NCBI GenBank assembly: GCA_002255955.1
Contig: NKIM01000031.1
Span: 1 to 61,716, forward strand
DNA from: Burkholderiales bacterium PBB2
GTDB taxonomy: Bacteria > Pseudomonadota > Gammaproteobacteria > Burkholderiales > Burkholderiaceae_C
Length of the DNA: 61,716 nucleotides
Direction: 5' to 3'
Below, piece after piece: positions 38,801 to 49,106 of the stretch. The translations under genes were made by a program, and so were the position numbers. Within the stretch, counting starts at the first letter, position 1; each line of letters starts with the position of its first letter. Below the pieces are notes generated by a model, which saw only the letters and a program-made list of their open reading frames with translations, searched no databases and was not told the DNA's origin.

Positions 38801-41458
38801 ATGAGCAGCAGCAGCACGATTCAAAACCCCTCCCGCCGCGGCTTTCTGGCCGCCGCCGCCGGTACTGCCGGCCTGGCCAGCACCCCCAGCTTTGCCCAGA
38901 CCATCGCCCGCGCCCTGGCCACACCGGCCAGCCAGGTCAGCGGCGGCCTCGGCGACATCGAGCATGTGGTCTTCCTGATGCAGGAAAACCGCTCCTTCGA
39001 CCACTACTTCGGCTGCCTGGCCGGCGTGCGCGGCTTCAGCGATCCGCGCGCCATCACCTTGCCCTCGGGCAAGCCGGTCTGGTTCCAGCCCAGCGGCAGC
39101 AGCCATGTGCTGCCTTACCACTACGACGTCAAGAACACCAACGCCCTGCACGTCGGCCTGGACCACCACTGGAAGGGCACGGAAGCGGCCTGGAAGGACT
39201 GGAACGCCTGGGTGCCCAAGAAGACCTCGATGTCCCTGGGCTACTTCGATCGTGGCGATCTGCCTTTCTACTACGCCCTGGCCGACGCCTTCACCACCTG
39301 TGATGCCTACCACTGCTCGGTCTTCGGCCCCACCGACCCGAACCGCTTCTATGCCCTGAGCGGCCACACGGCCGGCCACGTCACCGGCATTCCCGACAGC
39401 CGGCTCTACAACGTCAACAACGGCACCTACAACGCCGACATCGCCAACGACAACCCGGCCGCTCAGGGCATCACCTGGCAAAGCTATGCCGAGGTGCTGG
39501 AAGCGCAAGGCGTGAGCTGGAAGGTCTACCAGGAGTGGGACAACTACGGCGACAACTACCTGCAGTACTTCAAGAACTTCCGCGTCGACGCCGGCGGCCG
39601 CAAGCTGACGCCCGAATCGCCGCTGTACCAGAAGTGCCGCGCCATGGCCCCGGGCTCGAGCGCCGCTAACGCCGCGCAGACCACCGGCCAATGGCTGATC
39701 GATGACTTTGCTGCCGATGTGCGCGCCGGCCGCCTGCCGGCCGTGTCCTGGATCTGCGCGCCGACCGAGTACTGCGAGCATCCCTCGCCCACGCCCAATG
39801 CCGGTGAGAACTTCAGCGCCCGCCTGTTGGCTGCCTTGGTCGACAACCCTGAGGTCTGGGCCAAGACCGTGCTCATCATCACCTACGACGAGAACGACGG
39901 CTTCTTTGACCACATGCCCTCGAACGTGCCGCCCATGGACGCCGGCCGTGGCCGCAGCACGGTGGCCAACAGCTTGCAGGGCGAGGTCTACAACGGCAGC
40001 GAGCCGATCGGCCTGGGCCCACGCGTGCCGACCCTGGTGATCTCGCCCTGGAGCAAGGGCGGGCGCGTCAACTCCCAGCTCTTCGACCACACCTCGCAAA
40101 TCCGTTTCCTCGAAGAATGGCTGGTGCAGGGCAAGGGCCTGCCGCGTGCGGCCGTGCAGTGCCCCAATATCTCGCCCTGGCGCCGTGCCGTCTGCGGCGA
40201 TCTGCTCAGCGTCTTCAACTTCGACGAGCCGAACAAGACCTGGCCGGCCGGCGTGCCGCGCACGGCTGAGTACCCCAAGTACGACGCCACGGCGCCGGCC
40301 TGGCCGCCGGCCACCCAGGTGTTGCCGCGCCAGGAGCAGGTGAGCACCGGCCAGCCGCGCCCGGCCTGCCCCATGCCCTACCGTGCCGAGGTGGATGGCG
40401 CCGTGCAGGGCACGGCCCGCCAGTTCGCTTTGAGCTTCGGCAATGGCGGCACGGTGGCCGAGCCCTTCATCGTCTACTCGGCCCTGCGCAGCGACGGCCC
40501 CTGGCACTACACCCTGGCCGCCGGCACCCGCGTCGAGCGCGAGGTCTGGAACTGGAGCGGCGACAGCTACCAGCTCAAGGTCCATGGCCAGAACGGTTTT
40601 GTGCGCGAGTTCAGCGGGGCGCTGGGCAGCGCGGCGCGCCAGCTGGAAGTCAGCTTGCGTGAAGAGCCCGCCAGCCGCAGCGTGCGCCTGCAGTTCAGCA
40701 ACAGCAGCAGCCAGGTCCTGCGCCTGCAACTGGCGGATCTGGCCTACGGCCAAGGCCGCCTGCTGAGCTTGAGCCTGCAGCCGGGCCAGAACCACAGCGA
40801 GACCCTGAGCGTGGAAGCCAGCCGCGGCTGGTACGACCTGGGCGTGACGCTGGACGGCGAGAGCCTGTACTGGCGCCGCCTGGCCGGCCATGTCGAAGGC
40901 GCAGGCCTGGACTACACCGATCCGGTGCTCAACGGCCTGGCCCTGGCCCAGGATTCACCGCCGGTGCTGGTGCCGACGCCGCCGCCGGTCAATCCGGTGC
41001 GCTTCAGCGCATCGGCCAGCGTCTCCCGCATCGGCGACAGCATCAACCTGAGCTGGCAAGGCCTGCCGGCCGGCAACAAGCATTGGCTGGGCTTCTACCG
41101 CAAGGGCATGGTGCCCGGCGGCCCGGGCTCGCTGAAGTGGAACTATGTGGCCGCGCCGGCCGGCGGCCAGAGCTTCAGCCTGGCCAGCTTCCCGGAGGGC
41201 GAGTACTTCTTCGGCCTGTTCCTGAACGATGGCTACGAAGAGGCGGCCCCGCGCCTGGCCCTGCGCCTGCTCAAGCGCGGCGACATCAACGGCGACAGCC
41301 GCATCGACGCCGCCGACCGCGAGGCCCAGCGCGCCGCCATGGGGGCCTGCGCCGGCGACAGCCGCTACCAGCCCCTGGCCAATTTCGATGCAGACAGCTG
41401 CATCACCCAGGCCGACTACCGCGCCTGGTTCGACATCTTCCGCCAGCAAAAGCCTTGA
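38801..41458 (+). CDS. Tat-exported phosphocholine-type phospholipase C with C-terminal dockerin-like domain
   Basis: The 885-residue protein has a twin-arginine signal (SRRGFLAAAAGTAGLA) and the acid-phosphatase-like phosphoesterase domain (IEHVVFLMQENRSFDHYFG, HCSVFGPTDPNRFYALSG, IITYDENDGFFDHMPS), as in PlcN/PlcH. Two Bac_PLC-C-like beta domains follow (about 525-715). Unusually, it continues with a beta-sandwich-like region (about 730-820) and two EF-hand-type repeats: GDINGDSRIDAAD at 827-839 and NFDADSCITQAD at 861-872, the paired Ca-binding loops of a type I dockerin. GGAG six bases before the ATG fixes the start. The PEP-CTERM gene follows after 23 bases. Confidence 0.9.
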   Translation: MSSSSTIQNPSRRGFLAAAAGTAGLASTPSFAQTIARALATPASQVSGGLGDIEHVVFLMQENRSFDHYFGCLAGVRGFSDPRAITLPSGKPVWFQPSGSSHVLPYHYDVKNTNALHVGLDHHWKGTEAAWKDWNAWVPKKTSMSLGYFDRGDLPFYYALADAFTTCDAYHCSVFGPTDPNRFYALSGHTAGHVTGIPDSRLYNVNNGTYNADIANDNPAAQGITWQSYAEVLEAQGVSWKVYQEWDNYGDNYLQYFKNFRVDAGGRKLTPESPLYQKCRAMAPGSSAANAAQTTGQWLIDDFAADVRAGRLPAVSWICAPTEYCEHPSPTPNAGENFSARLLAALVDNPEVWAKTVLIITYDENDGFFDHMPSNVPPMDAGRGRSTVANSLQGEVYNGSEPIGLGPRVPTLVISPWSKGGRVNSQLFDHTSQIRFLEEWLVQGKGLPRAAVQCPNISPWRRAVCGDLLSVFNFDEPNKTWPAGVPRTAEYPKYDATAPAWPPATQVLPRQEQVSTGQPRPACPMPYRAEVDGAVQGTARQFALSFGNGGTVAEPFIVYSALRSDGPWHYTLAAGTRVEREVWNWSGDSYQLKVHGQNGFVREFSGALGSAARQLEVSLREEPASRSVRLQFSNSSSQVLRLQLADLAYGQGRLLSLSLQPGQNHSETLSVEASRGWYDLGVTLDGESLYWRRLAGHVEGAGLDYTDPVLNGLALAQDSPPVLVPTPPPVNPVRFSASASVSRIGDSINLSWQGLPAGNKHWLGFYRKGMVPGGPGSLKWNYVAAPAGGQSFSLASFPEGEYFFGLFLNDGYEEAAPRLALRLLKRGDINGDSRIDAADREAQRAAMGACAGDSRYQPLANFDADSCITQADYRAWFDIFRQQKP

Positions 41459-41481
41459 TCACCCCACGCAGGAACATGACC

Positions 41482-42141
41482 ATGACACGCACACCGAACA
41501 CCTTTTTGAAATTCGGCGCCCCGAGCCTGGCGGCCAGCCTGCTGGGCGCCGCCGGCCTGCTGGCTTCTTCCCTGGCTTCAGCCCAGACTTTCGCGGCCAG
41601 TGCCATCACGCCCACCGGCCTGCCGCTGGAGGCGCTGCTGCGCCTGGAGCTGCCCGTGGAGGCGCAGCAGGGCCAGACCCTGAACGTGGCCATCCGTCTG
41701 GACCAGCCCTTCGCCGGCCGCGCCGCCGACGATGTGTTTTTGTTCTACGGCTTCAAGCTCGACTTCGACCCCAGCCAGCTGCGCTTCAAGGGCTTTGCTG
41801 CGGCCGAGGGTTGGAGCGATGACAGCGGCTTTCTGCGCCCCGGCGAGATCGGTGCGTCGAACTTCCCGGGTGTCGCGGCAGCCGGTCAATCCTGGCTGAA
41901 CCTGGGGGCGCTGCAGTTCGAGCTGCTGGGCGCGGGCGAGGCCTGGTTGCAGATCAGCAGCCCCGACGGCGACCTCAACTTGGGCTTGGGTTATGCCCAA
42001 GCGGCGATCAATCTGCCCATCGACTGGCGCGGCAGCCTGCAGGTCAGCGCCGTGCCCGAGCCCGGCGCGCTGGCGATGACGCTGGCGGGGCTGTTGGGCC
42101 TGGGGCTGGTGCAGCGCCGCCGCGTGGGTCAGAACAAGTAG
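41482..42141 (+). CDS. PEP-CTERM protein with cohesin-like ectodomain
   Basis: This 219-residue protein has a signal peptide ending SSLASAQ and a C-terminal PEP-CTERM sorting signal: VPEPGALAMTLAGLLGLGLV then QRRR at about 191-213. Exosortase would cleave it during surface or exopolysaccharide delivery. The ectodomain (about 45-188) shows LFYGFKLDFDPSQLRFKGFA and SWLNLGALQFELLGAGEAWL, a beta-sandwich pattern like cohesin modules in bacterial PEP-CTERM proteins. AGGA eight bases before ATG 41482 decides the start over ATG 41476. It is probably co-transcribed with the dockerin-bearing phospholipase. Confidence 0.82.
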   Translation: MTRTPNTFLKFGAPSLAASLLGAAGLLASSLASAQTFAASAITPTGLPLEALLRLELPVEAQQGQTLNVAIRLDQPFAGRAADDVFLFYGFKLDFDPSQLRFKGFAAAEGWSDDSGFLRPGEIGASNFPGVAAAGQSWLNLGALQFELLGAGEAWLQISSPDGDLNLGLGYAQAAINLPIDWRGSLQVSAVPEPGALAMTLAGLLGLGLVQRRRVGQNK

Positions 42142-42953
42142 CCGAAAGCCACCAGTCCGTTGACGCTGGTTTTCTGGTGCGTCAGCGGGCTGTTCTTGGC
42201 ATCGCCCTGCAGGGCGCTGACCGAGAGGCCGGCCGTCACGCTGCTGCGCGGGCTGAGGATGTGGGTCAGCGAGGCATTGGCCCGCACATCACGCAGGCCT
42301 GCGCCGACGCTGTAGGGCGCATAGCCGCTGCTCGCCGCCTGGGCCGCGCTGACGCCGAAATAGGACTGCAGCGCTTCGCGGTTGGCCAGGGTCAGGGCGG
42401 CGCCCACACCCAGGCGCCAGCTCGCATCCAGCGGGATCTGGTGGGCCACGCCCAGATCGATCAGCAGGCCCTTGCGGTCCTGGCCGGAGCCGTAGCGCAA
42501 GGAGCTGGTCAGGGCCAGGCTTTGGCTGGGGCTGTAATTGAAGAAGCCACCGATCTCGGGGCGGAACTCGATGTCGCCCATGCCGCGCAGGGCCGGGGAG
42601 CGGTCTTCATCGCGGCCGAAATCTGCCGTCAGGCGCAGGCCATAGCTGAACTGCGCTTGCTTGGAGAAGTTCAGGCCCAGGCCATTGCTGGTGCCGGCAA
42701 ACCAGCCATTGCTCCATTGGTAGTCGAGGCTGGGCACCAGCATGGCGCGGCTTTTCTTCGAGCCTTGGTAGGCGTGGCCGGCCAGTGCAACGAGGCCGAT
42801 GCGGCCGCCGTCGCGCTCGGGCGCGGCGCCGTAGATGCGCGCGGTGTCAAAGGCCTGGGCTTGGGCCGAAGCGGCGCTGAACAGGCCGAGGCAGGCGGTC
42901 ATGCAGGCCATCAGGCCGGTGCGGGGCAGGTGACGGAGGGTGTTGAGCATCAT
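42129..42953 (-). CDS. MipA/OmpV-family outer-membrane protein
   Basis: This 274-residue protein has a signal peptide ending SAASAQAQA. A beta-barrel pattern of alternating aromatic strands follows and ends in a C-terminal GLVAFGYLF, a Phe-terminated outer-membrane signature. Conserved MipA segments include RIGLVALAGHAYQGSKKSRA and DFGRDEDRSPALRGMGDIEF. MipA scaffolds peptidoglycan enzymes in E. coli; many OmpV-like relatives have unknown roles. Its 3' end overlaps the convergent PEP-CTERM gene by 13 bases. Confidence 0.88.
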   Translation of the reverse strand: MMLNTLRHLPRTGLMACMTACLGLFSAASAQAQAFDTARIYGAAPERDGGRIGLVALAGHAYQGSKKSRAMLVPSLDYQWSNGWFAGTSNGLGLNFSKQAQFSYGLRLTADFGRDEDRSPALRGMGDIEFRPEIGGFFNYSPSQSLALTSSLRYGSGQDRKGLLIDLGVAHQIPLDASWRLGVGAALTLANREALQSYFGVSAAQAASSGYAPYSVGAGLRDVRANASLTHILSPRSSVTAGLSVSALQGDAKNSPLTHQKTSVNGLVAFGYLF

Positions 42954-43172
42954 GGTGGCTTGGGGCTGAGGTGGACAGGTGCGGCCCGCACGCAGGCGGC
43001 CGGGTGGCGGTGATTCGCCCCGCAATATGGCGCAAATGTGTGACGTTTGCTGGCGCCGCGCGTTTGGGCCCGGGCCGGGTCGGTGAATCGCCGGTCGGGA
43101 GCGCGGCGCGGCTGCCGCCAGGCCCCTGTGGCACACTCCGCCGCTTCCTGTTTTGACTGCCTCGCCGACGTT

Positions 43173-45530
43173 TTGGACAAGATCCTGCTTCAAATTGCCG
43201 CCGAACTGAGCGTTCGCCCGGCCCAGATCAACGCCGCCGTGGAGCTGCTCGATGGCGGCGCCACCGTGCCCTTCATCGCCCGCTACCGCAAGGAAGTGAC
43301 CGACGGGCTGGACGACAGCCAGCTGCGCGAGATCGAGGCCCGCCTGGCCTATCTGCGCGAGCTGGAAGACCGCCGCGCCGCCGTGCTCAAGAGCATCGAA
43401 GAGCAAGGCAAGCTCACGCCCGAGCTGCAAGCCGCCATCCTCGCCGCGCCGACCAAGCAGGAGCTGGAAGACCTCTACCTGCCCTACAAGCAAAAGCGCC
43501 GCACCAAGGGCATGATCGCCCGCGAGGCGGGCCTGGAGCCCCTGGCCGACAAGTTGTTTGCCGACCCCAGCCTGGACCCGATGGCGGAAGCTGCTGCCTT
43601 CATCAACGCCGACGCCGGCTTTGCCGATGCCTTCGCGGTGCTGGACGGCGTGCGCGACCTGCTGTCCGAGCGCTGGGCCGAGGATGCCGTGCTGATCGGC
43701 AAGCTGCGCGAGTGGCTGTGGGAGGAGGGCTTGTTCAAGTCCAAGCTTATGGACGGCAAGGACGAGAACAACCCCGATGTCGCCAAGTTCCGCGACTATT
43801 TCGATTACGACGAGCCGATCAAGACCGTGCCTTCGCACCGCGCGCTGGCCGTGTTCCGCGGCCGCACGCAGGAGATCCTGGACGCCAAGCTGGCGCTGGA
43901 CGAAGAGGTGGTGGCCGGCCAACCGGGTTTGGCCGAAGGCCGCATCGCCCGCCACCTAGGCTGGACCATGGGCACGCGCCCGGGCGACGCCCTGATCCGC
44001 AAGACCATCTCCTGGACCTGGAAGGTCAAGCTCTCCATGAGCCTGGAGCGCGATCTGTTCGCCCGCCTGCGCGAAGATGCCGAGGCCGTGGCCATCAAGG
44101 TGTTTGCCGAAAACCTGCGCGATCTGCTGCTGGCCGCGCCGGCCGGCAAGCGTGTGGTCATGGGCCTGGACCCGGGCATCCGCACCGGCGTCAAGGTGGC
44201 CGTGGTCAGCGACACCGGCCGGGTGCTGGACACCTGCGCCGTGTTCCCGCACGAGCCGCGCAAGGACTGGGAGGGCGCCCTGCACACCCTGGGTCGCCTC
44301 TGCGCCACCCACGGCGTCAACTTGATCGCCATCGGCAACGGCACGGCCAGCCGTGAAACCGACAAGCTGGCCGGCGACCTGATCAAACGCATCCAGCAGC
44401 TGGCCCCGGGCACCCAGATCGACAAGGTGGTGGTCAGCGAGGCCGGCGCCTCGATCTACTCGGCCTCCGAGTTCGCCTCCAAGGAGCTGCCCGATCTGGA
44501 CGTGACCCTGCGCGGCGCGGTGTCCATCGCCCGCCGCCTGCAGGACCCGCTGGCCGAGCTGGTCAAGATCGACCCCAAGAGCATCGGCGTGGGCCAGTAC
44601 CAGCACGATGTCAACCAGAGCGCCATGGCCAAGACCCTGGATGCGGTGGTGGAAGACTGCGTGAACTCGGTGGGCGTGGACCTGAACACCGCCTCGGCCC
44701 CGCTGCTGTCGCGCGTGTCGGGCCTGTCCAGCACCGTGGCCGCGTCCATCGTGCGCTGGCGCGATGCCAATGGCGCGTTCAAGAGCCGCAAGCAATTGCT
44801 CGACGTGGCCGGCCTGGGCCCCAAGACCTTCGAGCAATCGGCCGGCTTCCTGCGCATCCGCGATGGCGAGAACCCGCTGGATTTCTCGGGCGTGCATCCC
44901 GAAACCTACCCGGTGGTGGAACGCATCCTCAAGGCCGTCAACAAGCCGGCGGCCGAGGTCATGGGCAAGAGCGATGTCATTCGGGCTCTCAAGCCTGAGG
45001 CCTTTGCCGACGAGAAATTCGGCGCTATCACGGTCAAGGACATCCTGTCTGAGCTGGAAAAGCCCGGCCGCGACCCGCGCCCGGACTTCAAGGTGGCCCG
45101 CTTCAACGAAGGCGTGGACGACATCAAGGACCTGGTCGAGGGCATGGTGCTCGAGGGCACGGTGTCCAACGTTGCCCAGTTCGGCGCCTTCGTGGACCTG
45201 GGTGTGCATCAGGACGGCCTGGTTCATGTGAGCCAGCTGTCCAACAAGTTCGTGACCGACGCCCGTGAGGTGGTCAAGACCGGCGACATCGTCAAGGTGC
45301 GTGTGCTGGAGGTGGACCTGGCCCGCAAGCGCATCTCCCTGACCATGAAGCTGGACGCCCCGGTGCAGCGCGGGGGCGCCAAGGCAGACAACAGCTTCCG
45401 TCCGGCCGGTCGGCAGGAGCGGGCGGGCGGCGGCGCGGGTCGCGGAGGTTTTGCCGGTGCCCGGGCACCCGAGCCGGCCGCTGGTGGCGCCATGGCGGCG
45501 GCGTTTGCCAAGTTCAAGAAACAGGGCTGA
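43173..45530 (+). CDS. tex: Tex-family RNA-binding transcription accessory protein
   Basis: This 785-residue protein has the Tex order. The N-terminal HTH region includes [21 protein letters not shown] YqgF/RNase H-like domain follows ([20 protein letters not shown]), then helix-hairpin-helix motifs ([40 protein letters not shown]), and an S1 domain ([20 protein letters not shown]) near 650-725, before a Gly/Arg-rich tail. No ATG lies near the conserved N-terminus, so I infer a TTG start at 43173 (reading [14 protein letters not shown]). The frame is open upstream but not conserved there. Confidence 0.93.
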   Translation: MDKILLQIAAELSVRPAQINAAVELLDGGATVPFIARYRKEVTDGLDDSQLREIEARLAYLRELEDRRAAVLKSIEEQGKLTPELQAAILAAPTKQELEDLYLPYKQKRRTKGMIAREAGLEPLADKLFADPSLDPMAEAAAFINADAGFADAFAVLDGVRDLLSERWAEDAVLIGKLREWLWEEGLFKSKLMDGKDENNPDVAKFRDYFDYDEPIKTVPSHRALAVFRGRTQEILDAKLALDEEVVAGQPGLAEGRIARHLGWTMGTRPGDALIRKTISWTWKVKLSMSLERDLFARLREDAEAVAIKVFAENLRDLLLAAPAGKRVVMGLDPGIRTGVKVAVVSDTGRVLDTCAVFPHEPRKDWEGALHTLGRLCATHGVNLIAIGNGTASRETDKLAGDLIKRIQQLAPGTQIDKVVVSEAGASIYSASEFASKELPDLDVTLRGAVSIARRLQDPLAELVKIDPKSIGVGQYQHDVNQSAMAKTLDAVVEDCVNSVGVDLNTASAPLLSRVSGLSSTVAASIVRWRDANGAFKSRKQLLDVAGLGPKTFEQSAGFLRIRDGENPLDFSGVHPETYPVVERILKAVNKPAAEVMGKSDVIRALKPEAFADEKFGAITVKDILSELEKPGRDPRPDFKVARFNEGVDDIKDLVEGMVLEGTVSNVAQFGAFVDLGVHQDGLVHVSQLSNKFVTDAREVVKTGDIVKVRVLEVDLARKRISLTMKLDAPVQRGGAKADNSFRPAGRQERAGGGAGRGGFAGARAPEPAAGGAMAAAFAKFKKQG

Positions 45531-45682
45531 GCCCGGTGATCCAGGGTGGCCGCGACGCCATTGGCGCGCTGCCGCCGCAGATCAACCCCCGCAAGCCGCG
45601 ATTGGTCGCCAGCCGGCAGACGCGGCGCACGGCGCTCGCTAAGCTGCGCGCCTTGTTGTCCTGGATTGTTTTGGAGCCTCGC

Positions 45683-47884
45683 TTGAACCGTCTTCTGCCC
45701 CGCACTTCCGTGAACCTGGCCTGCCGCGTGCTGCTGGCCGGTTCGGCCCTGTCGCTTGCCCACCTCGGCGCCCACGCGCAGGACGGGGTACCCGGCCTGG
45801 GCGACAACCGCCCGGCCGTGGGCAACAAGCTGGAGCGCGTGGAGCTGACCTCACGCCCACAGACCGACACCGATCTGCGCCGCAAATCGCCGGTGGCCAA
45901 GCAGGTGTATGGCCGCGAGGAGATGGACAAGTTCGGCGACACCAATGTGGCCGATGTGCTCAAGCGTCTGCCCGGCGTGAACATGCAGGGCGGTGCGCCG
46001 CGCATGCGCGGCTTGGGTTCGGGCTACACCCTGATCTTGATCAACGGTGATCCCGCGCCTCCGGGCTTCGACATGAGCCAGCTCAGCCCTTCGCAGGTCG
46101 AGCGCATCGAAGTGACCAAGGCACCCACCGCCGACCAGAGCGCCCAGGCCGTGGCTGGTGCCATCAACATTATCTTGAAGGACGCGCCGCGCATCTCGCA
46201 GCGCGATTTGCGACTGGGCATCGGCTACAACGCCGTGCGTCCCACGCCCTCGGCCACTTTCACCCTGGGCGAGAAGATCGGCTCGGCCGCCGTGTCGGTG
46301 CCCCTGTCCTTTTTCCAGTGGCGCGGCCAGAACGATGTCACCAGCACCCGATTCATACGCGGCAGCGATGGTGAGGATTCGCGCAGCGTGCAGCAGGGCG
46401 AGCAGGCCAATTGGGGCCATGGCTTCAACTCGGCACCGCGCCTGAACTGGAAGATCAGCGACGAAGAGACGCTGACCCTGCAGGCCTTTCTGCAAAAAGG
46501 CTTCTGGAACAACCGCAACAGCTACGACACCGTGTCCAAGATAGGCCAGGCCTTGCTGGACGATGACAGCCTGAACCACGGCACCTGGCAGAACCTGCGC
46601 GGCAACGCCGTCTGGTCCAAGCGCTTCAACGACGAGCAAAAGTTGGAGCTCAAGGCTGGCGTGCAGCATTCGCGCGGCACCTTCGACAACGAAACCTACC
46701 TGCCCGGCGGCTTGCTGCGGCGTGGTGTGGGTGACAACACCGACCGCGGTTTCACACAGGCCGGCAAGTTCGGTCAGCTGCTGGGCGAGGACCACAGCCT
46801 GACCGTGGGCTGGGATCTGGAATGGCGCCGCCGTGAAGAAGACCGCACGGTCACCGAGGCCGGCAAGCCGCAGCTGCCGGAATTCGAGGGCCAGCCCTTC
46901 GGTGCCCACATCAGCCGCCAGGCCTTGTTTGTGCAGGACGAGTGGGAGCTGTCACCGCAATGGTCCACCTATCTGGGCCTGCGCAGCGAGCGCATCATCA
47001 CCGAGAGCCGCGGCCTGGCCGCGCCGGTGCGCAACACCAGCACGGTGCTGACCCCGCTCTGGCATTTGAACTACAAGTTCGACCCCAAGGGCAAGGACCT
47101 GATCCGTGCCAGCCTGACGCGCAGCTACAAGGCCCCGGACCTGAATGCCTTGCTGGCCCGCCCCAGCCTGAGCAGCCTGTCCAACACCGAGATCTCGCCA
47201 GATCGCGAAGGCAACCCGCTGCTCAAGCCCGAGCTGGCCACCGGCCTGGATGTGGCCTACGAGAAATACTTGACCGGCGGCGGCATGCTCAGCGTCGGCG
47301 TGTTCCACCGCAAGGTCAACGACCTGATCCGCAACGTCACCAGCCTGTCGACTGTGTCCTGGGCCAGCGTGCCGCGTTATGTCTCGCGCCCGACCAATTT
47401 CTCGCGCGCCCAGACCACCGGCCTGGAGTTGGAAATCAAGGGCCGCGCCGGTGAGCTGATGCCCGATTGGTTCGATGCCAAGACTGCTCTCAATCTGCGT
47501 GCCTCGTTGAGCTACTACAAGTCCAAGGTCGACGCCTTGCCCGGCCCGGACAACCGCCTGGACGGCCAACAGCCCTGGTCCGGCAACCTCGGCTTTGACT
47601 ACCGCTTCAGCGATCTGCCCCTGGTCACGGGCGCCAGCCTGGCCTACACCCCGGGCTATGCCACGCAGCAGACCCTGAGCCAGACGGTCGAGCAGTCGCG
47701 CTCGCGTGCGCTGGACATGTTTGCCCAGTGGACCTTCAGCAAGACCTTGTCCATGCGCGTGTCGGCCAACAATCTGGCGCCGCTGGATGCGCAGTCGCAG
47801 ACCCTGCTCAGCAGCGGCTACGGCAGCGGCAGCCTGCGCAAGGGCCGCAGCTTCTTCGGCCTGAATGTGGAGATGAAGCTCTGA
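45683..47884 (+). CDS. TonB-dependent outer-membrane receptor
   Basis: This protein (about 733 residues) has a signal peptide ending HLGAHAQDG, a plug domain (VADVLKRLPGVNMQGG, RMRGLGSGYTLILINGDPAP, VAGAINIILKDAPR), and a barrel ending in RSFFGLNVEMKL. I infer a TTG start at 45683, with GGAG six bases upstream; earlier in-frame ATGs lie far from the signal peptide. The plug resembles iron-siderophore or related receptors, but the ligand is unknown. A patatin-like gene follows after 19 bases. Confidence 0.87.
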   Translation: MNRLLPRTSVNLACRVLLAGSALSLAHLGAHAQDGVPGLGDNRPAVGNKLERVELTSRPQTDTDLRRKSPVAKQVYGREEMDKFGDTNVADVLKRLPGVNMQGGAPRMRGLGSGYTLILINGDPAPPGFDMSQLSPSQVERIEVTKAPTADQSAQAVAGAINIILKDAPRISQRDLRLGIGYNAVRPTPSATFTLGEKIGSAAVSVPLSFFQWRGQNDVTSTRFIRGSDGEDSRSVQQGEQANWGHGFNSAPRLNWKISDEETLTLQAFLQKGFWNNRNSYDTVSKIGQALLDDDSLNHGTWQNLRGNAVWSKRFNDEQKLELKAGVQHSRGTFDNETYLPGGLLRRGVGDNTDRGFTQAGKFGQLLGEDHSLTVGWDLEWRRREEDRTVTEAGKPQLPEFEGQPFGAHISRQALFVQDEWELSPQWSTYLGLRSERIITESRGLAAPVRNTSTVLTPLWHLNYKFDPKGKDLIRASLTRSYKAPDLNALLARPSLSSLSNTEISPDREGNPLLKPELATGLDVAYEKYLTGGGMLSVGVFHRKVNDLIRNVTSLSTVSWASVPRYVSRPTNFSRAQTTGLELEIKGRAGELMPDWFDAKTALNLRASLSYYKSKVDALPGPDNRLDGQQPWSGNLGFDYRFSDLPLVTGASLAYTPGYATQQTLSQTVEQSRSRALDMFAQWTFSKTLSMRVSANNLAPLDAQSQTLLSSGYGSGSLRKGRSFFGLNVEMKL

Positions 47885-47903
47885 TGCGGGAGTGGTACGG
47901 CCG

Positions 47904-48995
47904 ATGAGCGCCTCCGCGCTGCAGATCTTCGCCGGCCCGAGGGCCCGCGCTCGCCTCGCCGAGCGGGGCTTGCGGCCCGAGGACGTGCGCGTGGTGCCGG
48001 CCGCGGCCGGTGGCCCCAAAGGCTTGATCCTGGGGCCGCTCGATCAGTTCATCTTTGGCGAGTGGCTGCTGCGCAGCACGCAGGAGGTGCATTTGATCGG
48101 TGCCTCCATCGGCGCCTGGCGCATGGCCACGGCCTGCCTCAGCGCCGACGCGGCCGCCACGCAGGCCGAGTTCGCCCGCCTGTCCCACGAGTATGTGCAC
48201 CAGCACTACGACAGTGAGCCGGGCAAACCGCCCAGCGCGGCCACGGTGTCGGCCGCGTTTGCGGCCAAGCTCGATGAGGTCTTTGGCGGGCACGAGGCGG
48301 CCGTGCTCAGCCACCCGCGCTGGCGCCTGCACATCCTGACCTCGCGTGGCCGTGGCTTGCTGCTGAGCCGGGAAGGTCGCTTGCGTACACCGCTGGGCTA
48401 TGCCGGCGCTTTCGCGGCCAATGCGCTGGCGCGGCCGGCTCTTGGGCGCTGGCTGGAGCGGGTGCTGTTCTCGGATGCGCGCACGCCGCTGCCGGTACCG
48501 CTGCAGGATTTCCGCAGCCAGCAGGTGGTGCTCGATGTGCGCAACTTCCAGCCCAGCTTGCTGGCCAGCTGCTCGATTCCCTTCTGGCTCAAAGCCGTGC
48601 AAGACATCCCCGGCGCGCCGCGTGGCGCGTACTGGGACGGCGGCATCACCGACTACCACCTGCACCTGAACTACGCCGCCATGGCGGGCGAAGGCCTGGT
48701 GCTGTACCCGCATTTCCAGCGCCAGGTGGTGCCGGGCTGGCTGGACAAAGCCTGGAAACGCCGCCATGGCGCGACGCCCTTTCTGGACAATGTGGTGGTC
48801 CTGGCGCCCCATCCCGATTGGGTGCGTAGCCTGCCGCGCGCCAAGCTGCCGGACCGGGTCGACTTCCAGCACTTTGGCGACGATGCAGCGGGTCGCGCCC
48901 GCGTCTGGTTGCAGGCCATTGCCGAGAGCCAGCGTCTGCGTGACGAGTTTGCCGCCGCCTGTGCCGCGCCCAGCGTGCAGGCGCTGCCGCTGTGA
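47904..48995 (+). CDS. patatin-like phospholipase
   Basis: This 363-residue protein has patatin motifs: the oxyanion region PAAAGGPKGLILGPLDQF, the nucleophile elbow GASIGAWRMA with Ser68, and the catalytic Asp in YWDGGITDYH (Asp245). It lacks a signal peptide and is probably cytoplasmic. The substrate is likely a lipid ester, unproven here. GGGAG upstream favours ATG 47904; GTG 47892 is an in-frame alternative. It follows the TonB receptor closely, suggesting one transcript. Confidence 0.85.
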   Translation: MSASALQIFAGPRARARLAERGLRPEDVRVVPAAAGGPKGLILGPLDQFIFGEWLLRSTQEVHLIGASIGAWRMATACLSADAAATQAEFARLSHEYVHQHYDSEPGKPPSAATVSAAFAAKLDEVFGGHEAAVLSHPRWRLHILTSRGRGLLLSREGRLRTPLGYAGAFAANALARPALGRWLERVLFSDARTPLPVPLQDFRSQQVVLDVRNFQPSLLASCSIPFWLKAVQDIPGAPRGAYWDGGITDYHLHLNYAAMAGEGLVLYPHFQRQVVPGWLDKAWKRRHGATPFLDNVVVLAPHPDWVRSLPRAKLPDRVDFQHFGDDAAGRARVWLQAIAESQRLRDEFAAACAAPSVQALPL

Positions 48996-49106
48996 AGTGG
49001 CCGGTCCTGTCGAAGCCGATGCACTTGTAAGCATTCGCAAGCGCGGCCAACCGCCGTGCCTTGACCAGCGTTGCAGAGGAACTCAATCCATCCGGAGTGA
49101 ATTCCT

